A stretch of DNA of 64,000 bases from assembly GCF_027568515.1 (NCBI RefSeq), contig NZ_JANKZF010000020.1, forward strand, positions 1 through 64,000, read 5' to 3'. This document shows positions 1 to 8,784 of this stretch, one piece after another. A program made the translations under genes and the position numbers. The notes beneath the pieces were generated by a model. That model had not been told where the DNA came from, searched no databases, and saw nothing but the letters and a program-made list of their open reading frames with translations. This DNA is from Arthrobacter sp. HY1533. Lineage in GTDB: Bacteria > Actinomycetota > Actinomycetes > Actinomycetales > Micrococcaceae. Numbering within the stretch: position 1 is the stretch's first letter; each line of letters begins with the position of its first letter.

Positions 1-1913
1 GCGCGGCGTCGGTGGAGGCGGTGGTGTACAAGCTGGACGCGGGGCAGCGGGTGAACGCGGAATCCGGGTGCGTGGCGGAAATCGCGGTGGTGTTGGGCAT
101 TGCCGAACGCACCGCCGCAGCCCTGGGCCATCGGGCGGTGGCGCTGCAGCAGCGGCCCGTCACCCGGGAAGCACTGGTATCCGGGGCGCTGTCCTGGCGG
201 CATGTGTGCACGGTCCTGGCCGAGCTGGAGACCCTGGCCGAAACCCCCTCGGTCACCGAGAGCGACGTGGAGGATTTTGAGCAGCGCTTGCTGCGTTTGG
301 CGGTGGGGACCACGGCGGGGGTGTTTGCTGCCAAGGCCTGCCGGGCCCGGGAGTCCTTGTTCCCGGCGTCCCTGGGCACCCGCACGGCGGAGGCGTTTAG
401 GTCCCGGCGGATCGGGGTGGAACCGGGGCGGGACGGGATGAGCTGGTTGAGCCTGCATCTGCCCACGCTCGCGGCGAACGCGATCATGGTCCATTGCACC
501 CGGGCCGCCCGTGCGATCAAGGCCAACGCCGCCGAAGCCCAACGCGCCGCCGACGCCCGTGGCGGGAGCGGGGAGGATATGCGGGAGTACCGGACCCTGG
601 AACAGCTCCGGGCCGACGTCGCCGCAATCCTGCTCCTGGGCCAGGAACCACCCACCACCACCCAGTACACCACCACCAACACCACCAGCCCGGGCCCCGG
701 CACTAGCGCCGGCGCCGGCAACGGCTTCAATGGTTTCCGGGCCGGCCCCGGCCCAGGCGGTTCGCCCGTCACGTTCGGTCCGCGCGGGGCTTTCGATCAT
801 CCCGGCCCGGACGCTGCGGGCGCGAGGGCCCAGGCCGGTTCCAGCTTCTTCCCCGCCGGGCAGCACCCGCCAGGGGACACCGCCGCCACCGGCACCGGTC
901 GTGAATGCGGCAATGACCCGGCCAGCGGGGATGTGGTGTTTGGGCAGAAGTCTGCCTTCGGGGTCACCGTGACGGACGAAGAACCACCCTGGCAACACGC
1001 CCGCCCAGACCCGCAGCCCACCCTTCCTCAAGTGGCGGAGGGCGCAGCCGCTGATGCCGGGACCCCGCTCGAGGGGACAATCCTGCCCGCAGGCGGCCCT
1101 GGCGAGGGCACTGACACCGCCGGGGAGGAGGCTCCGGTGGCCGGGGTGGTGGTCGGGGACGGATCCGGCTGGGTGGACGGGGTCGTGGACGGCATCCTCG
1201 AACACCCCCAGGCCGAGTACCTGCAACAACTGGCCGACTTGGCCAACAACGTGGTGCTCACCGATCCGCCGCTGCCCAAGGCCCTGGTCATCGTGACAGT
1301 CCCGGTCCTGGGATTGCTGGGCCTCACGGACGAACCCGCCGAACTCGACGATGTACATGCCGGGCCCGTGCCGATGGGCATCGCCCGGAAACTGCTGGCC
1401 TCCTCCTCCACGTTCCTGCGGGTGCTTACGGACCCGATCAGCGGGGAAGCGCTGCCTTTGGAACCAGAACGCTACACACTGCGCGACGCCGAGAAAGCCG
1501 TGCTGCAAGCGCTGGCCGGGGGCTGCTACTTCCCCAACTGCACCAACCCGGTCCTGCTCACCGACCTCGACCACGTCAAGGCCTTCGCCCAGGGCGGGAA
1601 GACCACGCCGGGGAATCTGCGCCCGGCCTGCGCCCACCACCACCGGCTCAAGCACTTCAAGGACGACAAGAACCGGCACGGGACAGCACGCCGGATCGCC
1701 GAGCCCTGGCGCACCGGAATCCGCCTGCCCGGCTGGACGCCCAAGCCCTGCCAGGACGGGCGCATCGGCTGGATCTCACCCTCAGGCAACTACCACCCAC
1801 CCCAGAACACAGAACACCCACGCCCCGCCTACCCCAAATGGCTCAAAAACCACATCACCAAGGCACTCCAGCAGGACGGGCAGAACGGCACCCCGGACGC
1901 CGCGGACACCTGA
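1..1913 (+). CDS. DUF222 / HNH endonuclease domain protein, 5' end outside window
   Basis: The frame is open to the window edge, and the first possible start (GTG at 12) lies inside what looks like the DUF222 domain, so the true start is probably upstream. Counting from GTG 12 there are 633 residues: a helical DUF222 part (about 1-210), a Gly/Pro/Thr-rich low-complexity middle (about 215-360), a second conserved part, and a C-terminal HNH nuclease module at about 505-548. The HNH module has paired cysteines (CYFPNC), the DLDHV motif, the NLRPAC motif and a HHH run, so the His/Asn/His and zinc ligands look intact. Such proteins occur in several copies in Arthrobacter and mycobacterial relatives. 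Their role (mobile endonuclease, defence or repair) is not settled and nothing nearby helps. Confidence 0.85.
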   Translation, partial: AASVEAVVYKLDAGQRVNAESGCVAEIAVVLGIAERTAAALGHRAVALQQRPVTREALVSGALSWRHVCTVLAELETLAETPSVTESDVEDFEQRLLRLAVGTTAGVFAAKACRARESLFPASLGTRTAEAFRSRRIGVEPGRDGMSWLSLHLPTLAANAIMVHCTRAARAIKANAAEAQRAADARGGSGEDMREYRTLEQLRADVAAILLLGQEPPTTTQYTTTNTTSPGPGTSAGAGNGFNGFRAGPGPGGSPVTFGPRGAFDHPGPDAAGARAQAGSSFFPAGQHPPGDTAATGTGRECGNDPASGDVVFGQKSAFGVTVTDEEPPWQHARPDPQPTLPQVAEGAAADAGTPLEGTILPAGGPGEGTDTAGEEAPVAGVVVGDGSGWVDGVVDGILEHPQAEYLQQLADLANNVVLTDPPLPKALVIVTVPVLGLLGLTDEPAELDDVHAGPVPMGIARKLLASSSTFLRVLTDPISGEALPLEPERYTLRDAEKAVLQALAGGCYFPNCTNPVLLTDLDHVKAFAQGGKTTPGNLRPACAHHHRLKHFKDDKNRHGTARRIAEPWRTGIRLPGWTPKPCQDGRIGWISPSGNYHPPQNTEHPRPAYPKWLKNHITKALQQDGQNGTPDAADT

Positions 1914-2042
1914 AACGGCCGAATCCAGCAGCCACCCGACACAGCACCAAGCCAACCTCAAAAGCATCGCGGCGGTCCTGCACATTGCAGTACCGCTCCG
2001 ATGCCGATGGTTCAAACGGCAAATTGCCCAACAGAAAAAGCG

Positions 2043-3152
2043 CTAGCCGCGCAGCTCCCGGGCAATCGCCAGCAGCTCACGGGCTGAGTCATCCCAGCTG
2101 AACGTGGCCGCCTGCGAAACGGACGCCGTCGACCTTGCAGCCCAGTCTGCAGGAGACTCCAAGGCCCGGACGGCGGCCGCGAAAGCTTCAGGCGAATCGG
2201 CAGGCACGTACTGCGCTGCCGTCCCGCCAACCTCCCGGAAAATCTCGGTGTCGGCCACCACGACGGGAGTCCCCAATGCCATGGCTTCAACCAGCGGCAG
2301 GCCATAGCCCTCCGCCTTGGACAGCGTGACAAGGGCCGTGGTGCGCAGCAGAAGTTCGTCGTACTCTGCATCGGTGACCCCATTGTGGAAAACCACTGAG
2401 GCGCCAGCGGGCACCAGCACCTCTAGTTCGGCGCGGCGCTCCGGCGTGATGCGGCTGAGCAGGTTGAGGGTGAAATCGGGCAGGGTGGCCATGCCGCGGA
2501 TCAGGGTTTCCACGTTCTTGTAGGGCATGAACGAGCCCATGTAGGCCAGCGACTTTTCCGGGGCCACCGAGGCATCGCGCGGCGTGCGCGAACCCTGGGG
2601 TGCATTGCCGACGATCCGGATGGGACGCTTCGTGAGCCGGTGCCTGCGCATGAGGCCCAAGGTGGTCTGGCTGATCGTGGCCACGGTGTCGGCCCGGTTG
2701 AGCAGCACCCGTTGCGGCCAATACGCCTTGTGGTACAGCCGCCACAGCACGCGCACGGGCGCCGGCAGGAAGCCGGGAGGGGCCGGGTGCTCGTAGTAGA
2801 TGAGGTCGTGCAGGGTCAGCACCAGCGGGTACTTCCGCCCCCAGCTGCCCATGGTCTGCATGGGGCAGAACACCAGCTCGGCGCCCAGCTTGTTCACGTG
2901 CCGGGCCACAAACAGCTCCATGGGGGAGAGCGGTGAGTTGATCTTCACCCAGGGCAGGTCGGGCAGGAGTGCCAGCTGGCGCTCGTCGTGGATCAGCATG
3001 GTGACGTCGGCATAGGGGGCGACGGCGGCCATGAGGCTTGCGCCGTAGCGGCTGATCCCGTCGTGGTGGTCCATGCGGGTGAAGCGGGCGTCCATGACGA
3101 TCTTCGGCCGGCCCTGGGGTTGGGGCTGGCCGCTGGGGGTTGCTTGGCTCAC
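2043..3152 (-). CDS. Glycosyltransferase family 4 (GT-B fold)
   Basis: 369 residues, GTG start overlapping the upstream hydrolase stop by four bases (GTGA), so the two are translationally coupled. The N-terminal half carries a DARFTRMDHHDGISRY segment typical of the acceptor domain of GT4 enzymes. The C-terminal half contains the nucleotide-sugar binding motif EGYGLPLVEAMALGTPVV at about residues 278-295, including the E-x7-E type pair. The family transfers a sugar from an NDP- or GDP-sugar to a lipid, polysaccharide or small-molecule acceptor at the cytoplasmic face of the membrane. The acceptor cannot be read from sequence. It is the last gene of a three-gene minus-strand operon with a hydrolase and an aldo/keto reductase, which does not define a known pathway. 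Confidence 0.85.
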   Translation of the reverse strand: MSQATPSGQPQPQGRPKIVMDARFTRMDHHDGISRYGASLMAAVAPYADVTMLIHDERQLALLPDLPWVKINSPLSPMELFVARHVNKLGAELVFCPMQTMGSWGRKYPLVLTLHDLIYYEHPAPPGFLPAPVRVLWRLYHKAYWPQRVLLNRADTVATISQTTLGLMRRHRLTKRPIRIVGNAPQGSRTPRDASVAPEKSLAYMGSFMPYKNVETLIRGMATLPDFTLNLLSRITPERRAELEVLVPAGASVVFHNGVTDAEYDELLLRTTALVTLSKAEGYGLPLVEAMALGTPVVVADTEIFREVGGTAAQYVPADSPEAFAAAVRALESPADWAARSTASVSQAATFSWDDSARELLAIARELRG

Positions 3153-4075
3153 GGGGCGGGGTGCCTTTCGAGGAAGTCGTTGATGGCTGCTGCAGCGGGC
3201 TCGGGTGTCTCGTAGTGGATCAGGTGGCCCACCTTGTCGATGACCACGAGTTCGCCGTCGGGCAGCAGCTCAAGCAGCTTGTGCTGGTGGGGCAGGGTGG
3301 CGATCTCATCCTCAGCGCCGGCGATCAGGAGCGTTGGCAGCGCCAGCCGAGCGGCGACTTCGCGGACGGTTCCGCCCACCGACGCCTGGAAGGATTCCAG
3401 CAGCATGTCGCGGTTGGCGAAGCCGCTGAAGTAGGCGTGATGCTGGCCGTGGATGAATTCGAGCAAGTCGGGGTCGCGGGTCTTGGCCATGGTTACGCTC
3501 ATGACCCGGACAATGAGTTTGCTGCGCAGGAGGGCGTTGCCCAGCCCGGCGGGCAGCCGTGCCGAGGCCCAATAGTAGAACACGGCCAGCTTGGTCATGA
3601 TCCCCTTGGGGCCCTCGAGTGCGGGCGAAGCGATGGGGTTCACCAGGATGAGCGGGAAAACCCGCCCCGGGTTGGCCGCGACAAAGTGGCTCGTCACGAT
3701 GGAACCGAAAGAGTGCCCCAGCAGCACCGTCCCCGGACCCAGGTCCAGGGCGCCAAGGAAGGATCCCAGGAAGGCGCCATAGCCGGGGATGTCGTGCTTG
3801 CCGGAAACGAAGGCGGGCGAATCGCCGAAACCGGGAAGGTCGGCCATGATGATGCGGTGCTGCGGCAGCAGTTCCACCACTCGTTCCAGGCCGTGGTGGT
3901 CGCCGCGGAAGCCGTGCACCATGACGATGGTTCGGGAGCCGGTGGAAACACCGGAAACGGGGGAGTACTCCCAGTAATGCACCGGTGTGCCAGAAACGTC
4001 GAGGATGTGGGCGCTTTCCCGGTCTGCCAGGTCGACGGCGATGGGCGAGCCGGGCGCCGCAATGCTTTTCTTCAC
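3149..4075 (-). CDS. Alpha/beta hydrolase
   Basis: 308 residues, GTG start 6 bases after the stop of the upstream aldo/keto reductase. The alpha/beta-hydrolase fold is shown by VMVHGFRGDHHG (oxyanion-hole HG), the nucleophile elbow GHSFGS with the serine at about residue 122, the acid in LLIAGAEDEIA, and the catalytic histidine in DKVGHLIHYETPE. Family members hydrolyse esters, epoxides, C-C bonds or lactones, and the substrate here cannot be assigned. There is no signal peptide, so it is probably cytoplasmic. It shares a four-base overlap with the glycosyltransferase downstream. Confidence 0.88.
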   Translation of the reverse strand: MKKSIAAPGSPIAVDLADRESAHILDVSGTPVHYWEYSPVSGVSTGSRTIVMVHGFRGDHHGLERVVELLPQHRIIMADLPGFGDSPAFVSGKHDIPGYGAFLGSFLGALDLGPGTVLLGHSFGSIVTSHFVAANPGRVFPLILVNPIASPALEGPKGIMTKLAVFYYWASARLPAGLGNALLRSKLIVRVMSVTMAKTRDPDLLEFIHGQHHAYFSGFANRDMLLESFQASVGGTVREVAARLALPTLLIAGAEDEIATLPHQHKLLELLPDGELVVIDKVGHLIHYETPEPAAAAINDFLERHPAP

Positions 4076-4081
4076 GCCGCC

Positions 4082-4915
4082 CTACTTCATCAGTTTGGGG
4101 TCGGAACCGGAGCGGCGGCCGCTCTCAAGGGCGTCGATGCGCCCCATCTCGGCGGCGTCCAGGGTGAAATCAAAGATGTGCAGGTTTTCCTGGATTCGGC
4201 GCGGCGAGCTGGCCTTGGGGATCACCAGGTGCCCTGACTGCACATGCCAGCGCAGCACGATCTGTGCCACGGTGCGGCCGTGGGTGGCGGCGAGTTCAAG
4301 CAGCGCGGGCTCGTCCAGGATTTGGCCGCGGGCCAGCGGGCTCCATGCTTGGGTGGCGATGCCGAGCGATGCGTGCAGGGCGCGCAGTTCGGTCTGCGGC
4401 AGCCACGGGTGCAGCTCCACCTGGTTGACGGCCGGCACCACGTCGGTGGCATCCAGCAGCTTGGCCAGGTGCTCCTGTTCAAAGTTGCTCACGCCGATGG
4501 CGCGCACGCGGCCCTCGCTGTAGAGGGTTTCCAGGGCCTTGTACGTGGGGATGAAAAGGTCTTGGTCCGGGCACGGCCAGTGGATCAGGTACATGTCGAG
4601 GTAGTCGAGCCCCAGCTTGTCCATTGAGGTCTCAAATGCGGCAAGCGTGGCGTCGTAGCCGTGGTCGGTGTTCCACACCTTTGAGGTGACGAAAAGTTCC
4701 TCCCGGGGTGTGCCGGCGGCAACGGCGCCGCGGATGGCCGCTCCCACGCCCTCCTCATTGGCGTACAGGGCGGCGGTATCCACCGTGCGGTAGCCGGTGT
4801 CCAGGGCGGTGGAGACCAGGTCGGCGCAGTCCTCCGCGGGGACCTTGTAGACGCCGTAGCCCAGGACGTCGATCTCGGCACCGTTGTTCAATGTGTGTTT
4901 GGGGGAGCGTTGCAT
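4082..4915 (-). CDS. Aldo/keto reductase (AKR5-like)
   Basis: 277 residues with a complete AKR tetrad: Asp in DTGYRTVDTAALY, Tyr in the same motif, Lys in VTSKVW and His in IHWP. The C-terminal LVIPKASSPRRIQEN binds the NADPH 2'-phosphate. It resembles 2,5-diketo-D-gluconate reductase-type enzymes that reduce small aldehydes and ketones with NADPH. A longer reading from 4978 is possible, but I chose ATG 4915 because a TAAAGT box lies 7 nt upstream, which fits a leaderless mRNA, and because homology seems to begin near here. It is the first gene of the operon with the hydrolase and glycosyltransferase. Confidence 0.9.
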   Translation of the reverse strand: MQRSPKHTLNNGAEIDVLGYGVYKVPAEDCADLVSTALDTGYRTVDTAALYANEEGVGAAIRGAVAAGTPREELFVTSKVWNTDHGYDATLAAFETSMDKLGLDYLDMYLIHWPCPDQDLFIPTYKALETLYSEGRVRAIGVSNFEQEHLAKLLDATDVVPAVNQVELHPWLPQTELRALHASLGIATQAWSPLARGQILDEPALLELAATHGRTVAQIVLRWHVQSGHLVIPKASSPRRIQENLHIFDFTLDAAEMGRIDALESGRRSGSDPKLMK

Positions 4916-4922
4916 ACCCACG

Positions 4923-4928
4923 ACTTTA
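4923..4928 (-). promoter_or_regulatory. -10 box of a probable leaderless promoter (aldo/keto reductase)
   Basis: TAAAGT on the minus strand ends 7 nt before the ATG at 4915. No Shine-Dalgarno fits that start. No clear -35 box is visible. Confidence 0.5.
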
Positions 4929-4997
4929 CCCATTGGCGCGGCCCCGGGCGCAGTGCCGCGCGGCCTGCAGGGCAGCAACAGCGCCGCAACAGCTCCG

Positions 4998-6008
4998 CTA
5001 CAGCCCGTCCAGGCCGTTGAGCAGCCCGAAGATGGGGTCCGAGGCCTGGCTGTCCTGTTCCACCAGCTCGCGGGCGGTGGTCTCGTCCAGGATTAGATCG
5101 GTGGCGAGCCCTGCCGCCAGGGCGCCGCGCAGTCCGGTAATCTTGCGCCGCCCGGACACCACGCAAATACGACGCCGGACCTTGCGCAGGCTGTCCAGGC
5201 TGGGTCCGCTGGAGCGTGAGTTGAGCACAATGCCGTCGTCGCTGCCGTCCGAGCGGAAGAACACAGTTGCCACGTCGCCCGCAACGCCGCTGGCCTCGAG
5301 CGCGTCCAGGTCGGTGGAATCCAGATAGCCGCCGGAGTAGACGTGGCTGGGGATTTCGGCGTCCATGGAACCCACACCGAAGATGGCGATGGTCATGCGT
5401 TCCTGCAGGTCAAGGATGCGCCGGACACTGCGCTCCTGCCACATCATCGCCTTGGTCTCGGCCTGGTCAAAGAAGGCAGGCACGGGAAACTGCTCCACCT
5501 TGGCGCCGTAGGCGGTGCCAAAGCGGCGGATGATCTCCGAGGCGTACGTGATGCCGGAGGTCTGCGTGTTGCCGGCACCGTTGAGCTGGACAATCGTGGT
5601 GCCGTGGGTGGTCTTGCGGGTCAGGTGCCTGCTGACGGTGCTGACGGTGGAGCCCCAGGCCACACCCACCACCGCGTTGGAGTCCACGAGCGGGCCAATG
5701 GTGCGCGCGGCCTGCATGCTCACGCGCTCCAAAACCTCCACCTCGTTGAGCATGTCGGAGACGGGGACAACGTGCACATCGACCTTGTGGCGGCGGCGGA
5801 TCACCCGCTCCAGCTCGGGGGCGCGGTCCGAAGGCGTCTTGATCTGAATCTGCACCAGGCCGGTCTCGCGGGCCGTGGAGAGAAGCCTGGAAACCGTGGA
5901 CCGGGAGGTGCGCAGCTCGCGGGCAATGGCGTCCATGGTCTGGTCCTGCAAGTAGTACATTTGTGCAGCCCGGAGCGCGTCCTGCTGCCTTGTCCGCTTT
6001 GTTGGCAC
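4998..6008 (-). CDS. SorC/DeoR-family sugar-binding transcriptional regulator, probable glp regulator
   Basis: 336 residues from GTG 6008. An upstream start at 6062 is possible but would lie in the divergent promoter, while 6008 has AAAGGG about 9 nt ahead. The N-terminal helix-turn-helix (about residues 8-50: QDQTMDAIARELRTSRSTVSRLL) is followed by a SorC-type effector domain with GVAWGSTVSTVSRHL and VGVSMDAEIPS-like segments. This fold binds phosphorylated sugars. The gene diverges from glpD-glpF-glpK, so glycerol-3-phosphate or a related triose phosphate is the inferred effector. The TGCACG dyad in the shared intergenic region is a plausible operator. Confidence 0.85.
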   Translation of the reverse strand: MPTKRTRQQDALRAAQMYYLQDQTMDAIARELRTSRSTVSRLLSTARETGLVQIQIKTPSDRAPELERVIRRRHKVDVHVVPVSDMLNEVEVLERVSMQAARTIGPLVDSNAVVGVAWGSTVSTVSRHLTRKTTHGTTIVQLNGAGNTQTSGITYASEIIRRFGTAYGAKVEQFPVPAFFDQAETKAMMWQERSVRRILDLQERMTIAIFGVGSMDAEIPSHVYSGGYLDSTDLDALEASGVAGDVATVFFRSDGSDDGIVLNSRSSGPSLDSLRKVRRRICVVSGRRKITGLRGALAAGLATDLILDETTARELVEQDSQASDPIFGLLNGLDGL

Positions 6009-6025
6009 GGTAACCCGGCCCTTTC

Positions 6026-6039
6026 TGCACGTTCGTGCA
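6026..6039. promoter_or_regulatory. Perfect dyad TGCACG-TT-CGTGCA, candidate operator of the SorC regulator
   Basis: A 6+2+6 inverted repeat lies just upstream of the candidate glpD -35 box and about 18 nt from the regulator start codon. Its placement would allow one protein to control both divergent units. Confidence 0.55.
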
Positions 6040-6045
6040 AAGCAG

Positions 6046-6076
6046 TTGACTATATTTCCCAACTATTCAAACAATA
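6046..6076 (+). promoter_or_regulatory. Candidate glpD promoter
   Basis: TTGACT at 6046-6051 matches a -35 box, and ACAATA at about 6071-6076 lies roughly 19 nt downstream. The dyad at 6026-6039 sits immediately upstream. Confidence 0.4.
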
Positions 6077-6127
6077 ATGGGAACAGGCGCGCAATGCGCA
6101 CAGCAACAGGACTTGAAGAGGTCGATT

Positions 6128-7903
6128 GTGGGAATCCTAGGCAGCGGCGGCAAGAACGAAGAACCACAGGCAGTGCAGCCCGTGGTGCGGACCCAGGTTG
6201 AAGCACTCAAGGAACGCCCCAACGCGCGTGTCCTGATCATCGGCGGCGGCATCAACGGCGTCGGCACGTTCCGCGACCTGGCCCTGCAGGGCATTGACGT
6301 GGCGCTCGTGGAACGCGGCGACTACTGCCAGGGCGCATCCGGGGCCTCCTCCCACATGATCCACGGCGGCATCCGCTACCTCGAAAACGGCGAGTTCCGC
6401 CTGGTCAAGGAATCAGTGGTTGAGCGCAACGGCCTGCTCAAGATCGCCCCGCACTACGTCAAGCCGCTGCAGACCACCATTCCGATCTTCAGCACCTTCT
6501 CCGGCATCCTCAGCGCCCCCATGCGGTTCCTGACGCACAAGCAAGGCAAGCCCCAGGAGCGCGGCGCCTTCCTGATCAAGATCGGCCTGACCCTCTACGA
6601 TGCCTTCTCCCGCGACGGTGGCACGGTTCCCCGCCACGACTTCAAGGGTCGCAAGAAGGCCCTGGCCGAGCTGCCCCAGCTGCACCCCGGCATCAAGTAC
6701 GCCGCAACCTACTACGACGCCTCGGTGCACAACCCCGAGCGACTGACCCTTGACGTCCTCCAGGACGGCGAAAAGGCCGGCAAGGCCGCCACCGGGGAAT
6801 CACAGGCCCGCGCCACCAACTATGTTGCCCTGACCGCGGTCAAGGACGACGGCGTCGAACTCACCGACCAGCTCACGGGCGAGACGTTCACGTTCACCGC
6901 AGACGTCATTGTCAACACCACCGGCGCCTGGGTGGACATGACCAACACCGCCATGGGTGCCGGCACCCGCTTCATGGGCGGCACCAAGGGCTCACACATC
7001 GTCCTGGACCACCCGGGGCTGCTGGCAGCCTGCAACGGCCGGGAGATCTTCTTCGAGCACACCGACGGCCGCATCGTGCTGATCTACCCCATGGGCGACC
7101 GCGTCCTGGTGGGCACCACCGACGTCAACGCAGACATGACCAAGGACGCCGTGTGCACGGAAGAGGAGATCGACTACTTCTTCGACCTCGTGGGCCACGT
7201 GTTCCCGAACATCCTGGTCACCCGCGAGGACATCGTGTACAGCTTCTCCGGCGTGCGCCCGCTGCCCCGCCACGATGAGACGGCCCCCGGCTTTGTCTCC
7301 CGCGACTACCGCATCGAGCGTGCCGACCGCACCATCGCCGGCGCCTCCGTGCCCGTGCTCAGCCTCGTGGGTGGCAAGTGGACCACGTTCCGCGCCCTGT
7401 CCGAGCACATGAGCAGCGAGGTCCTGTCCATCCTGGGGTCACCGCGCAAGACGTCCACGGCCAAGCTGCCCATCGGCGGCGGCGCCAACTTCCCGGCCAC
7501 CGACGCCGGCGTCGAGGCCTGGATCGCCTCCCACACGGCCGAGTCCGTCGACGCCGCCCGTGCCGGCGTGCTGCTGACCCGCTACGGCACCCGCGCCGAG
7601 AAGGTGCTGGCCTACCTCGCCGAGGGCAAGGACACCGTGTTCGACTCCACCCGCGAACTGAGCGACCGCGAGGTTGCCTTCATGGTGGAGCACGAACAGA
7701 TCGGCCACCTCATTGACGTCATGATCCGCCGCACCTCCCTGGCCTTCCGCGGCCTGGTCACGAGCGAACTGCTCGCCGAGACCGCCGCCGCACTGGCAGG
7801 CCCGCTGGGATGGAACGAGGCACGCGTGGCTGAGGAGATCAGCCACAGCATTGAAATTCTGGACCGCTTCCACGGCGTCCAGGTGCAGAGCTTGATTGCC
7901 TGA
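6128..7903 (+). CDS. glpD: Glycerol-3-phosphate dehydrogenase (FAD)
   Basis: 591 residues from GTG 6128, chosen because GAAGAGG lies about 8 nt upstream, whereas ATG 6077 has no ribosome site and overlaps the promoter. The FAD-binding Rossmann motif VLIIGGGINGVGTFRDLALQ (about 34-53) is followed by the GASGASSHMIHGGIRYLENGEF flavin-contact region, and the C-terminal DAO_C domain covers about the last 130 residues. The enzyme oxidises glycerol-3-phosphate to dihydroxyacetone phosphate at the inner membrane face and passes electrons to menaquinone. It is the first gene of a glpD-glpF-glpK cluster, which together imports, phosphorylates and oxidises glycerol. Confidence 0.96.
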   Translation: MGILGSGGKNEEPQAVQPVVRTQVEALKERPNARVLIIGGGINGVGTFRDLALQGIDVALVERGDYCQGASGASSHMIHGGIRYLENGEFRLVKESVVERNGLLKIAPHYVKPLQTTIPIFSTFSGILSAPMRFLTHKQGKPQERGAFLIKIGLTLYDAFSRDGGTVPRHDFKGRKKALAELPQLHPGIKYAATYYDASVHNPERLTLDVLQDGEKAGKAATGESQARATNYVALTAVKDDGVELTDQLTGETFTFTADVIVNTTGAWVDMTNTAMGAGTRFMGGTKGSHIVLDHPGLLAACNGREIFFEHTDGRIVLIYPMGDRVLVGTTDVNADMTKDAVCTEEEIDYFFDLVGHVFPNILVTREDIVYSFSGVRPLPRHDETAPGFVSRDYRIERADRTIAGASVPVLSLVGGKWTTFRALSEHMSSEVLSILGSPRKTSTAKLPIGGGANFPATDAGVEAWIASHTAESVDAARAGVLLTRYGTRAEKVLAYLAEGKDTVFDSTRELSDREVAFMVEHEQIGHLIDVMIRRTSLAFRGLVTSELLAETAAALAGPLGWNEARVAEEISHSIEILDRFHGVQVQSLIA

Positions 7904-7933
7904 AGCCCCCTGGGGCAAAAGAGGGGCTCAAGT

Positions 7934-7958
7934 GGGCCCGCCCAGACGGGGCGGGCCC
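7934..7958 (+). terminator. Intercistronic hairpin between glpD and glpF
   Basis: A perfect 10-bp stem (GGGCCCGCCC 7934-7943 with GGGCGGGCCC 7949-7958, 5-nt loop) has no real T-run after it. It could be a weak or partial terminator, or a 3'-end stabiliser that sets glpD and glpF levels separately. Confidence 0.55.
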
Positions 7959-7991
7959 TTCCATGAACAAACCAAGCAATAGGAGTCAAAG

Positions 7992-8732
7992 ATGTCTCTA
8001 GGAATTGTGTTCCTGTCCGAAGTGATGGGAACCCTAATGCTTACCCTGCTGGGTTGCGGTGTTGTTGCCAACGTCGCGCTCAAGGGAACCAAGGGAAATG
8101 CCGGCGGCTTCCTGCTGGTCAACTGGGGCTGGGGCCTGGCCGTCATGGCCGGTGTCTTCGTCGCAGCCAAGTCCGGGGCACACCTGAACCCGGCCGTCAC
8201 GCTGGGCATTGTCTCCAGCGGCGCCACTGAATTCGTCCCGGGCGTTCCCGTGGACGGCGCCTCCATCTTCACCTACTTCGGCGGTGAGTTCCTCGGTGCC
8301 TTCCTTGGTGCCGTGGTCTGCTGGCTCGCGTACAAGCAGCACTTCGATGCAGAGCCCGACGCCGCCACCAAGCTCGGCGTCTTCTCCACCGGCCCGGCCA
8401 TCCGCAACTACGGCTGGAACGTCGTCACGGAAATCATCGGCACCTTCGTCCTCGTTTTCGTGATCCTCATGTTCGGCAACCAGCCCAACCAGCTCGGCCC
8501 GCTGGCCGTTGCACTCCTGGTCGTCGGCATCGGCGCCTCACTCGGTGGGCCCACGGGCTACGCCATCAACCCCGCCCGTGACCTGGGCCCCCGTATCGCC
8601 CACGCACTGCTGCCCATCAAGGGCAAGGGCTCCAGCGACTGGAGCTACGCCTGGGTTCCGGTGGTTGGACCCGTCATCGGCGGTGTCCTGGCCGGCCTGT
8701 GCTCGCAGTGGATGCCGCTGCTGGTCAAGTAG
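7992..8732 (+). CDS. glpF: Glycerol uptake facilitator (MIP/aquaporin family)
   Basis: 246 residues, ATG with AGGAG about 8 nt upstream. It has six hydrophobic segments and the two half-helix NPA boxes, HLNPAVT at about 64-70 and AINPARD at about 192-198. The Asp after the second NPA-R is typical of glycerol-conducting members rather than strict water channels. The protein lets glycerol diffuse across the cytoplasmic membrane, and GlpK traps it by phosphorylation. It lies between glpD and glpK in the same orientation. Confidence 0.95.
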   Translation: MSLGIVFLSEVMGTLMLTLLGCGVVANVALKGTKGNAGGFLLVNWGWGLAVMAGVFVAAKSGAHLNPAVTLGIVSSGATEFVPGVPVDGASIFTYFGGEFLGAFLGAVVCWLAYKQHFDAEPDAATKLGVFSTGPAIRNYGWNVVTEIIGTFVLVFVILMFGNQPNQLGPLAVALLVVGIGASLGGPTGYAINPARDLGPRIAHALLPIKGKGSSDWSYAWVPVVGPVIGGVLAGLCSQWMPLLVK

Positions 8733-8784
8733 TCCTTTCCGCCTAACTGCAGCTTTCTTTCGCATACAACAAAAGGAAACAATG

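Noticed and set aside
3140-4237. 365-codon plus-strand frame opposite the alpha/beta hydrolase
   Set aside because: The hydrolase frame has the nucleophile elbow and a coupled operon, while the plus frame has no family features.
5998-6128. A longer SorC start at 6062 and a longer GlpD start at 6077
   Set aside because: Both would lie in the shared promoter region and lack ribosome sites. GTG 6008 and GTG 6128 have good sites.
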